A stretch of DNA of 6,951 bases from VRUE01 sp035698885 (GTDB taxonomy: Bacteria > Actinomycetota > Thermoleophilia > Solirubrobacterales > 70-9). The translations under genes were made by a program, and so were the position numbers. The notes beneath the pieces were generated by a model. That model saw only the letters and a program-made list of their open reading frames with translations, made no database searches and had not been told where the DNA came from. The DNA lies in contig DASSBJ010000094.1 of assembly GCA_035698885.1 (NCBI GenBank), positions 1 through 6,951 of the forward strand, given 5' to 3'. Below are positions 1 to 5,566 of this stretch, piece by piece (within the stretch, counting starts at the first letter, position 1; each line of letters starts with the position of its first letter).

Positions 1-2
1 CG

Positions 3-1061
3 GCGCTGCGCGCGCTCCCCGATCTGCCGGCCGGGACGAAGCTGCTCTGGGCGGCGAGCGCCTCGGGCGAGTACCCGGTGCTCGTCGGCCGCGGCCTGCT
101 CGGCGCCGGCTGGTGGCCGCTGGAGGGACGGCGCTTCGGCGTCACCGACAGGACCGTCGGGCCGCTCTACGCCGACCGGCTTGGACCGCTCGAGGCGCTG
201 GTCGAGGTCGAGCCCGGCGAGGGGGCGAAGACGATGGCCGAAGCCGAGCGGGTGCTGAGCGCGCTCGCCAAAGCGGGGATGACGCGCGAGGACCACCTGG
301 TCGCGCTGGGCGGCGGCGTCGTCGGCGACCTCGCCGGCTTCTGCGCCCACACCTACCAACGCGGCGTCCCGGTCGTCCAGGCGCCGACGACGCTGGTCGC
401 CCAGGTCGACTCCGCCTACGGCGGCAAGACCGGCGTCGACCTGCCGGAGGGCAAGAACTACGCCGGCGCCTACCACCTGCCGGCCGCCGTCATCGCCGAC
501 GTCGAGACGCTGGCGACGCTGCCCGCCGAGGACCTCGCCGCCGGCTTCGTCGAGGCGCTGAAGACCGGCCTGCTGGCCGGCGGCGCGCTCTGGCAGCGGG
601 TGCGGGCGATCGAGTCGCTCGACCCGGCCGAGCTCGACGACGTCGTCTTCGCCTGCGCCCGCTACAAGTGCGAGGTCGTCGCCGCCGACGAGCGCGACGG
701 CGGCCTGCGTCAGGCGCTCAACCTCGGCCACACCGTCGGCCACGCGATCGAGGCGGCGAGCGGCTACGAGCGCTACCGCCACGGCGAGGCCGTCGGGCTG
801 GGGCTGCTGGCGGCGCTGCGCCTCTCCGACGCCTCCGCGCTGCGCGAGGAGGCCGCCGAGCAGCTGGCCCGTCACGGCCTGCCGACCCGGCTCGACCCGG
901 CGATCGACGCGGCGGCGATCGCCGCCGCCCTGCAGCGCGACAAGAAGCGCACCGCGGCCGGCGTCGGCTTCGTCCTGCTCTCCGAGCCCGGGGAGCCCCG
1001 CATCGGCCAGCTCGTCGATCCGGCTAAGGTCGAGGCGGCCGTGAAGGAGCTCTACGAATGA
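3..1061 (+). CDS. aroB: 3-dehydroquinate synthase (5' end cut; probably the C-terminal half of an AroK-AroB fusion)
   Basis: Converts DAHP to 3-dehydroquinate, the second step of the cytosolic shikimate pathway, using NAD and a divalent metal. The frame is open from the left edge, so the true start is outside the window. Visible family signatures are the NAD-binding GEGAKT near 219 and LGGGVVGDLAGF near 309-344, DSAYGGKTGVD near 408-440, GKNYAGAYHLP, and LNLGHTVGHAIE near 718-753. The metal ligands appear intact: Glu in FVEALKTG (552-554), the first His of GHTVGH (729-731) and His in RHGEAV (780-782). The lysines and arginines expected in the active site (LKTG, RYKCEVV, GLRQALN, TYQRG) are also present. 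About 22 residues precede the usual AroB beginning (EYPVLVGRGLL) without a start-like context. They look like the tail of an upstream domain, and a shikimate kinase fused at the N-terminus is the likely explanation (inference). The stop overlaps the aroQ start as ATGA. Confidence 0.95.
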   Translation, partial: ALRALPDLPAGTKLLWAASASGEYPVLVGRGLLGAGWWPLEGRRFGVTDRTVGPLYADRLGPLEALVEVEPGEGAKTMAEAERVLSALAKAGMTREDHLVALGGGVVGDLAGFCAHTYQRGVPVVQAPTTLVAQVDSAYGGKTGVDLPEGKNYAGAYHLPAAVIADVETLATLPAEDLAAGFVEALKTGLLAGGALWQRVRAIESLDPAELDDVVFACARYKCEVVAADERDGGLRQALNLGHTVGHAIEAASGYERYRHGEAVGLGLLAALRLSDASALREEAAEQLARHGLPTRLDPAIDAAAIAAALQRDKKRTAAGVGFVLLSEPGEPRIGQLVDPAKVEAAVKELYE

Positions 1062-1519
1062 CCTCCGCCCACAACCGCGTCGCCGTCCTGCACGGGGTCA
1101 ACTTCGACGTGCTCGAGCGCCGCGACGCCGAGGTCTACGGCGGGATCTCGCTCAGCGAGCTGGAGATGCGGATCCAGCGCGCGGCGCGCGAGCTCGGCCT
1201 CGAAACGATCTTCTTCCAGACCAACGCCGAGGGCGAGTTCGCCGAATACCTGCACCGGGCGCCCGAGCTCGCCGACGCGATCGTGATCAACGCCGGCGCC
1301 TGGACCCACTACAGCCGCGCGATCGCCGACGCGCTCGAGCTGACCCGCCTGCCGGCGGTCGAGGTCCACCTCTCCGACGTCGAGTCGCGCCAGGACTGGC
1401 GCCGCGTCTCGGTCTTCGAGGGGCTGGTGCTCGAGAAGGTCTCCGGCAAGGGTCCCGACGGCTACCGCGACGCGCTCGCCCGGCTCGCCCGCGAGCTGGG
1501 CGTCAGCGGCGGCGCATGA
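1058..1519 (+). CDS. aroQ: Type II 3-dehydroquinate dehydratase, divergent
   Basis: Dehydrates 3-dehydroquinate to 3-dehydroshikimate, the step after AroB. The 153-aa length fits type II enzymes, which form dodecamers in the cytosol. Residues aligning with the known catalytic set are present: Asn15, an Arg at 21-22, Tyr27 (EVYGG), Asn78 and His84 (VINAGAWTHYS), His104 (VEVHLSD), Arg111 and Arg115. Several consensus positions differ: HGVNFD in place of NGPNLN, QTNAEGE in place of QSNHEGE, NAGAW in place of NPGAY, and VSGKGPDGY where a GxGxxGY loop is usual. It is probably still active because the core residues are kept, and the differences look like those of a lineage-specific subtype. The ATG overlaps the aroB stop by four bases and the stop overlaps the next gene by four bases, so translational coupling is likely. 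Confidence 0.9.
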   Translation: MTSAHNRVAVLHGVNFDVLERRDAEVYGGISLSELEMRIQRAARELGLETIFFQTNAEGEFAEYLHRAPELADAIVINAGAWTHYSRAIADALELTRLPAVEVHLSDVESRQDWRRVSVFEGLVLEKVSGKGPDGYRDALARLARELGVSGGA

Positions 1520-2574
1520 GGGGTCGGGGCGAGCGCCTCGCGGCGGGCCTGGCGGAGCGCGAGCTCGACCTCCTCCTGGTCACCGAGCTGACCAACGTCC
1601 GCTACCTGACCGGCTTCACCGGCACCAACGGCGCCTGCGTCTGCGGGCCCGAGACGCGTCTCTTCCTCACCGACTTCCGCTACACCGAGCGGGCGGCCGC
1701 CGAGGTCGAGGGCTGGGAGACGGTGACCGTGACCGACGACTGGCTCGGCGGCATCGCCGCCCAGCTGTCCGGTCGCTTCGGCTTCGAGGACGACCACGTC
1801 TCCGTGCGGCTGCTGGAGCGCCTGCGCGGCAAACTCGCCGACGGGGTCGAGCCGGTCGCCGCCGGCGGCGCGGTCGAGGAGCTGCGCCGGGTCAAGGACG
1901 AGGACGAGCTGGCGGCGATCGCCGCCGCCTCCGAGCTCGCCGACGAGGTCTGGCGCTGGAGTGTCGAGCGCGGCCTCGGCGGTCGCGGCGAGCGCGAGGT
2001 CGCCCGCGCCGCCGAAGCGCGGATCCGCGAGCTCGGCGGCGACCCCTCGTTCCCGGCGATCGTCGCCGCCGGACCGAACGGGGCGCTGCCGCACGCCGAG
2101 CCGGGCGAGCGCCGGATCGGCAGCGGCGAGCTGGTCGTATTCGACATGGGGGCGAAGCTCGACGGCTACTGCTCCGACGGGACCCGGACCTTCGCCGTCG
2201 GCGAGCCCGGCGAGCGGGCGCGCGAGGTCTACGCGACGGTGCTGGCGGCGCAGCTGGCGGCGCTGGAGGCCGTCGAGGCCGGGATAGGCGGCGAGGCGCT
2301 GGACGGCGTCGCCCGCGAGGTCATCGAGCAGGCCGGGCACGGCGAGCGCTTCGGCCACGGGCTCGGCCACGGGGTCGGGCTGGAGGTGCACGAGGCGCCG
2401 CGGCTCTCGCCGCGCTCGCAGGACACGCTCGCGAGCGGCGAAGTCGTGACGATCGAGCCGGGCGTCTACCTGCCGGGCGAGCTGGGCGTGCGGATCGAGG
2501 ATCTCGTCGTCGTCACCGATGACGGTTGTCTCAACCTCAGCTCCCTGGACAAGGAACTTCAGCCGGTCGAGTAG
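1516..2574 (+). CDS. pepP: M24B metallopeptidase, Xaa-Pro aminopeptidase or Xaa-Pro dipeptidase
   Basis: A cytosolic enzyme predicted to cleave peptides at an N-terminal Xaa-Pro bond using a two-metal centre. Residues 1 to about 125 form the creatinase/prolidase N-terminal domain (NVRYLTGFTGTNG, LFLTDFRY). Residues 130-350 form the pita-bread catalytic domain. The five metal ligands can be read: Asp210 (VVFDMG), Asp221 (CSDGTRTF), His285 (FGHGLGHGVG), Glu314 (TIEPGVY) and Glu328 (VRIEDLVVV), with His292 of VHE as the usual transition-state residue. The 352-aa length is typical of the short actinobacterial and Bacillus type, which is called PepQ in M. tuberculosis and YqhT in Bacillus. Substrate preference cannot be decided here, so the symbol is approximate. 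The start is set by the ATGA overlap with aroQ. It is the last gene of the visible aro operon. In related genomes efp follows directly, but here it does not. Confidence 0.92.
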   Translation: MRGRGERLAAGLAERELDLLLVTELTNVRYLTGFTGTNGACVCGPETRLFLTDFRYTERAAAEVEGWETVTVTDDWLGGIAAQLSGRFGFEDDHVSVRLLERLRGKLADGVEPVAAGGAVEELRRVKDEDELAAIAAASELADEVWRWSVERGLGGRGEREVARAAEARIRELGGDPSFPAIVAAGPNGALPHAEPGERRIGSGELVVFDMGAKLDGYCSDGTRTFAVGEPGERAREVYATVLAAQLAALEAVEAGIGGEALDGVAREVIEQAGHGERFGHGLGHGVGLEVHEAPRLSPRSQDTLASGEVVTIEPGVYLPGELGVRIEDLVVVTDDGCLNLSSLDKELQPVE

Positions 2575-2617
2575 GTGCAACCTCAAGTCTGCGGCCGCGC
2601 GCGCCGATGCGAGTGCG

Positions 2618-3706
2618 GTGATCTTGAGGACGAACAGGCAGGCGCCGGCGGTCGACTCGCTCGCGGCGGTCCGCGACGACGCCCGGCGCGAGCGGCTGAT
2701 CGACATGGAGCTGCGGATCCGCCCCTACCGCTTCGCCTGTTTCACGATCCTGGCGCTGGCGCTGACCGCGGTCGGCGGCGAGGTCGGCTGGTGGTGGATC
2801 GTGCCGCTGCTGGCGGGCCTGGCGGGGTTCTCCGTCGCCGACACGTTCATGCGCACCAGCTCGCAGCCGGCGGTCTGGGTGGCGACGGCCTGGGGCATCC
2901 TGCCGCTGCTGCTGCTCGACGCGGTCGTGGTGACCGGCGGCGCCGCCAGCCCGGTGTTGATGTGGTTCGCGTTGCCGGCGGTGACGCTCGGCGCCCGCTT
3001 CGAGCCGCGCGGGATCGTGCTCGGCACCGCCTACATCGTCGCTCTGATGTTGATCGGCACGGTCGGGCTCGACCCGGCGACCGCGAACGAGCACCACCAG
3101 GAGCTGATCGCCGCCGTCGCCCTGGTGATCAGCACGGTGGTCCTCTCCGGCGCGCTGGTCGAGTCCGATCGGGCGCACCGCCGCCGCTCGACGCTCGACC
3201 CGCTGACCGGCCTGTGCAATCGCAATGCGCTCGACCAGCGGCTCAGCGAGCTCGACGGCCAGCCGACGAGCGACGACGAGGGCCTCTCGCACGCGCTGCT
3301 GCTCTGCGATCTCGACAACTTCAAGCAGGTCAACGACCGGCTCGGCCACGCCGCCGGCGACGCGGTGCTGCAGGACGTCGCCTACACGATGCGCGCCGCG
3401 CTGCGCGCCGGCGACTCGATCTACCGCGTCGGCGGCGAGGAGATCCTCGTCGTCCTGCCCGGCGCCGCGCGGGCCGGGGCGGTCGAGATCGCCGAGCGCC
3501 TGCGCGTCGCGGTCGCCGAGCGCCGGCCGATCGGCGTCGACGTGACGGTCAGCATCGGCGTCGCCGTCGCCCCGCCGGGCCTGCTCGACACCGATGCGCT
3601 GGTCGAGGTCGCGGACGCGGCGCTCTACGCGGCCAAGGAGGCCGGCCGCAACCGGGTGATCGTCGGCGCTGGAGCCCTAGCGGCTGAGGTCGAGGCCGTC
3701 GTCTAG
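2618..3706 (+). CDS. Membrane-anchored diguanylate cyclase (GGDEF domain, GGEEI variant)
   Basis: Predicted to make cyclic di-GMP from two GTP at the inner face of the membrane. Numbered from GTG 2618 (362 aa), the N-terminus is cytosolic and basic. About six hydrophobic segments follow between residues 38 and 181, with no recognisable sensor domain. A short linker (SDRAHRRRSTLDPLTGLCNR) leads into a GGDEF domain at about 193-350. Metal and substrate positions are kept: Asp231 in CDLDNFK, Asn239 and Asp248 in VNDRLGHAAGD. The signature reads GGEEI (272-276), with Ile where Phe is usual. An intact RxxD inhibitory site (263-266, RAGD) lies five residues upstream, so product feedback is expected. 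The start is uncertain: ATG 2519 overlaps the peptidase gene and adds an implausible Ser/Arg-rich tail, TTG 2624 is equally possible, and ATG 2705 would cut a charged segment before the first helix. The 3' end overlaps the opposite-strand M42 gene by 30 bases. Confidence 0.85.
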   Translation: MILRTNRQAPAVDSLAAVRDDARRERLIDMELRIRPYRFACFTILALALTAVGGEVGWWWIVPLLAGLAGFSVADTFMRTSSQPAVWVATAWGILPLLLLDAVVVTGGAASPVLMWFALPAVTLGARFEPRGIVLGTAYIVALMLIGTVGLDPATANEHHQELIAAVALVISTVVLSGALVESDRAHRRRSTLDPLTGLCNRNALDQRLSELDGQPTSDDEGLSHALLLCDLDNFKQVNDRLGHAAGDAVLQDVAYTMRAALRAGDSIYRVGGEEILVVLPGAARAGAVEIAERLRVAVAERRPIGVDVTVSIGVAVAPPGLLDTDALVEVADAALYAAKEAGRNRVIVGAGALAAEVEAVV

Positions 3707-4726
3707 GCGTGCCGCGAAGGCGGCGATCAGCTCGACCGTCGCCTCGAGGTCGCCGAGGTCGACCAGCTCGACCGGCGAGTGCATGTAGCGCAGCGGGATC
3801 GAGACGAGGCCGGTGGGGATGCCCGAGCGCGAGATCTGGATCGCGTCGGCGTCGGTGTGCGAGGAGCGGCCGGTGGCGCTGAGCGTGTACTCGATGCCCT
3901 CCGCCTCGGCGGTCTCGATCAGCAGCTCGGAGACCTTGGGCGAGAGGGTCGAGCCGCGGAAGATCACCGTTCCCGAGCCGAGCGGGTGGCTGCCGTTCTC
4001 CTTCTCGTCGATGCCGGGGGCGTCGGTGGCGTGGGTCACGTCGACCGCGACGGCGAGGTCGGGCCGCACCTCGAAGGCGGCCGTGCGGGCCCCGAACAGG
4101 CCGATCTCCTCCTGCACGGCGGCGACCGCGGCGAAGCTGCCGCGCAGCGAGCCGCGCTGGTGGCAGCGGCGCAGCGCCTCGAGCGCGACGTAGGCGCCGA
4201 GCCGGTTGTCCATCGCCCGCGAGACGAGCCGGTCGCCGGCCAGCCGCAGCGGGTCGGCGGCGATCACCACCGGGTCGCCGACGCGGACCAGCGCCTCGGC
4301 CTGCTCGCGGTCGGCGGCGCCGATGTCGATGTGCAGGCCCTTCAGCTCGACCACCTTCTTGCGCTGCTCGCCGTCGAGCAGGTGGATCGGCTTGCGCCCG
4401 ACGACGCCGGGCAGGCTGCCCTCGCGACCGCGAACCTCGACCCGCTGGCCGACGAGGATCTGCGGGTCCCAGCCGCCGATCGGCGCGAACCAGAGGAAGC
4501 CCTTCTCGTCGACGTGGGTGACGACGAGGCCGATCTCGTCGATGTGGCCGACCACGGCGAGCAGCGGCGCAGCGTCGCCCAGGCGGGCGATCGAGGAGCC
4601 GAGCCCGTCGGTCGAGAGCTCGGCGAAGGAAGCCTCCTCGCGCCAGACCGCGGCGGCCGGTCCCTCGTGGCCGGACGGGGCGGCGGGGCGGAGCAGCTTC
4701 TCGAGCAGCGCGGGGTTCTCAGCCAT
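3677..4726 (-). CDS. M42 family metallopeptidase (deblocking/glutamyl aminopeptidase type)
   Basis: A predicted cytosolic two-metal aminopeptidase of the M42 (PepA/FrvX/YsdC/TET) family that trims short peptides in large oligomers. In the 349 residues the co-catalytic centre is visible: His61 and Asp63 (VVGHIDEIG), Asp173 (SRAMDNRLGAYV), Glu206 as catalytic base with Glu207 as ligand (VQEEIGLFGAR), Asp229 (AVDVTHATD) and His316 (RYMHSPVE). The PDZ-like insert typical of the family lies at about 70-165. Family members are often annotated as endoglucanase or cellulase for historical reasons, and nothing here supports that. The start is ATG read on the minus strand (4724-4726), with no strong ribosome site visible. 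The gene lies 37 bases downstream of the small secreted protein on the same strand, so the two may share a transcript. Its last ten codons and stop lie antisense to the end of the diguanylate cyclase gene. Confidence 0.92.
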   Translation of the reverse strand: MAENPALLEKLLRPAAPSGHEGPAAAVWREEASFAELSTDGLGSSIARLGDAAPLLAVVGHIDEIGLVVTHVDEKGFLWFAPIGGWDPQILVGQRVEVRGREGSLPGVVGRKPIHLLDGEQRKKVVELKGLHIDIGAADREQAEALVRVGDPVVIAADPLRLAGDRLVSRAMDNRLGAYVALEALRRCHQRGSLRGSFAAVAAVQEEIGLFGARTAAFEVRPDLAVAVDVTHATDAPGIDEKENGSHPLGSGTVIFRGSTLSPKVSELLIETAEAEGIEYTLSATGRSSHTDADAIQISRSGIPTGLVSIPLRYMHSPVELVDLGDLEATVELIAAFAARLDDGLDLSR

Positions 4727-4763
4727 CGCGCCGCAGTATGTCGAGTCGAACAGGTGTGCGCAA

Positions 4764-5249
4764 TCAGCCGTTGCGGTCGAAGCGGCCGAAGCGGCAGTCG
4801 CGGAAGTGGAGCACGATCGTCGTGTTGTTGGCCGAGATGCCGGCGCGTTCGGCGAGGATCCCCTCGTGGTTGCCCTTGATCTTCAGCCCTTCCCCGTAGT
4901 ACTTGCCGACCAGCCGCAGCCGCGTCTTCAGCAGCCTCATGATTTCGAGCCAGCGTTCGATCCGGTGCGTGTCGGTGGCCGGGGCCGGCACCCTCGCCAG
5001 CTTGCCGATCAGCCCGCCGAACGACCTGGAGACACGGATGAACTGCTTCCCGGCCGGCCTCAGCCTGTTGCGGTTGAGCCGCTGTCGCACCCCCGCCATG
5101 ATCCGTTCGTTGGCCTTGCGGTTCGCCCGGCAGATCGGCTCGACCTGCGCTTTGTAGGTTTCCCGCGTCTGCTCGGCGCCCTGCGCAAGCGGCAGCGCGC
5201 CGAACCCGAGCAGCGCAAGCACGACGAATATCACCGGCGTTCGCTTCAT
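4764..5249 (-). CDS. Small secreted protein of unknown function, two cysteines
   Basis: I do not recognise a named family. The 161 residues begin with a classic Sec signal peptide: MKRT, a hydrophobic stretch to about residue 21, and a likely signal peptidase I site AQG|AEQ after residue 24. The mature part is basic and probably mostly helical, with a motif YKAQVEPICRANRKANERI (32-50) that I associate from memory with secreted hypothetical proteins of Solirubrobacterales. Only two cysteines remain, Cys40 and Cys152, which could form a disulfide joining the two ends outside the cell (inference). There is no lipobox, transmembrane tail or catalytic motif. A purine-rich stretch (AGGGAG) abuts the ATG with no spacer, which is too close for an ideal ribosome site. 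It faces away from the efp promoter across 63 bases and may be the first gene of a transcript that includes the M42 peptidase. Confidence 0.72.
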   Translation of the reverse strand: MKRTPVIFVVLALLGFGALPLAQGAEQTRETYKAQVEPICRANRKANERIMAGVRQRLNRNRLRPAGKQFIRVSRSFGGLIGKLARVPAPATDTHRIERWLEIMRLLKTRLRLVGKYYGEGLKIKGNHEGILAERAGISANNTTIVLHFRDCRFGRFDRNG

Positions 5250-5274
5250 CTCCCTGACAGAGCAAGGGTAGCCG

Positions 5275-5312
5275 TTGGCGCTCGCGAGCCGGCATGACTA
5301 GGATTCGCCGCC
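5275..5312 (+). promoter_or_regulatory. Predicted sigma70-type promoter for a leaderless efp transcript
   Basis: TTGGCG (5275-5280) and TAGGAT (5299-5304) are separated by 18 bases and match the -35 and -10 consensus well. Transcription would start at about 5311-5313, on or just before the GTG of the efp fragment at 5313. No ribosome site precedes that GTG, which fits leaderless translation, common in Actinobacteria. It shares the 63-base gap with the divergent secreted-protein gene. If the DNA to the right is inserted, this promoter now reads into foreign sequence. Confidence 0.6.
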
Positions 5313-5345
5313 GTGATCAGCACCAACCAGTTCACTAACAGATAA
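5313..5345 (+). pseudogene. efp: 5' remnant of elongation factor P gene, cut after seven codons
   Basis: GTG 5313 opens a frame reading VISTNQF (5313-5333), which matches the usual beginning of actinobacterial EF-P, M-x-S/T-T-N-x-F followed by KNG. The next codons give T, N, R and then a TAA stop at 5343, with another stop (TAG) at 5355-5357, and nothing like the conserved EF-P body (EFQHVKPGKGxAFVRTK) follows in any frame. The location is right: in many Actinobacteria efp lies after aroB-aroQ-pepP/pepQ, and a leaderless-style promoter sits just upstream. The break coincides with an abrupt fall in GC content. Intact EF-P would help ribosomes through polyproline stretches. Either an element has separated this start from the rest of the gene, or the assembly is mis-joined. 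Only seven codons support the identity, so position and promoter carry much of the weight. Confidence 0.65.
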
Positions 5346-5497
5346 ATAGACACATAGTATATCGCAGCTGTCGGCGGAACCGCTCACGATCCCGCTCCTC
5401 AAGCCGAAAGTAGGGGGTGCAGCGGCCAGGTCTCGGCAGCCCAAGGACCGGTCTCAAAGTTGCTGCAAAGGCCGGAGGTAACGGGGAAATGGCCGAT

Positions 5498-5522
5498 ACG
5501 GCAGCCTAGTGCAAGGTGCCGT
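5498..5522. repeat. Inverted repeat, 6-bp arms, possible operator or leader hairpin
   Basis: ACGGCA at 5498-5503 is the exact reverse complement of TGCCGT at 5517-5522, with 13 bases between. It lies in the leader of the first island gene, 45 bases before its start codon. It could be a dimeric repressor site or a weak RNA stem. Six-base arms arise by chance fairly often in GC-rich DNA, so function is unproven. Confidence 0.3.
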
Positions 5523-5544
5523 CCGATTCTCGTCAGTCCGTCTC

Positions 5545-5566
5545 GCCCCGTTGAAAGACTCGGGGC
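5545..5566 (+). promoter_or_regulatory. GC-only hairpin directly abutting a start codon
   Basis: GCCCCG (5545-5550) and CGGGGC (5561-5566) are perfect reverse complements around a ten-base loop (TTGAAAGACT). The 3' arm ends on the base before ATG 5567 and includes the only purine run near enough to act as a ribosome site. If transcribed, the stem would tend to hide the start region and could limit translation of the 74-aa protein. There is no U-run, so it is unlikely to be an intrinsic terminator. Confidence 0.4.

Larger units (their letters stand above)
5334..5566 (+). other. Non-coding junction and leader region between the efp remnant and the first island gene
   Basis: This 233-base stretch holds no convincing gene. 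Its first 30 bases (about 5331-5362) are strikingly AT-rich for this window and carry stops in the efp frame, as expected for the end of an inserted element or an attachment-site arm. A weak promoter-like pair, TTCACT (5331-5336) and TAGTAT (5355-5360) with an 18-base spacer, points rightwards across the junction. Further right are an inverted repeat ACGGCA/TGCCGT (5498-5503 and 5517-5522) and a hairpin against the next start codon. No tRNA-like T-arm, integrase fragment or long terminal repeat is seen. Confidence 0.5.

Noticed and set aside
2519..2617. Upstream ATG 2519 as the start of the diguanylate cyclase
   Set aside because: It would overlap the conserved end of the peptidase gene by 56 bases and add a Ser/Arg/Ala-rich tail unlike the rest. 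GTG 2618 or TTG 2624 is more plausible.
1462..2706. 414-aa minus-strand open frame opposite the Xaa-Pro peptidase gene
   Set aside because: It is an antisense shadow created by very high GC. Its translation is low-complexity Ala/Arg/Gly/Asp, whereas the plus strand encodes a complete M24 active site.
2575..3687. 370-aa plus-strand frame within the diguanylate cyclase gene
   Set aside because: Arg/Ala/Gly-rich out-of-frame product. The real frame encodes membrane helices and a GGDEF domain.
3779..5297. Long plus-strand frames (3779-4879 and 4206-5297) opposite the M42 and secreted-protein genes
   Set aside because: Composition is shadow-like. The minus strand has a full M42 metal site and a clear signal peptide.
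5428..5457. Repeated GGTCTC words as a possible short direct repeat
   Set aside because: A six-base match occurring twice is expected by chance, and no longer shared sequence surrounds it.
5400..5566. Possible tRNA or tRNA-like attachment site near the island edge
   Set aside because: I looked for a T-arm (GGTTCGANTCC-like) and acceptor pairing on both strands and found neither.
5545..5566. Intrinsic terminator
   Set aside because: The stem is only six base pairs, has a long loop, and is followed by ATGCCG rather than a T-run.
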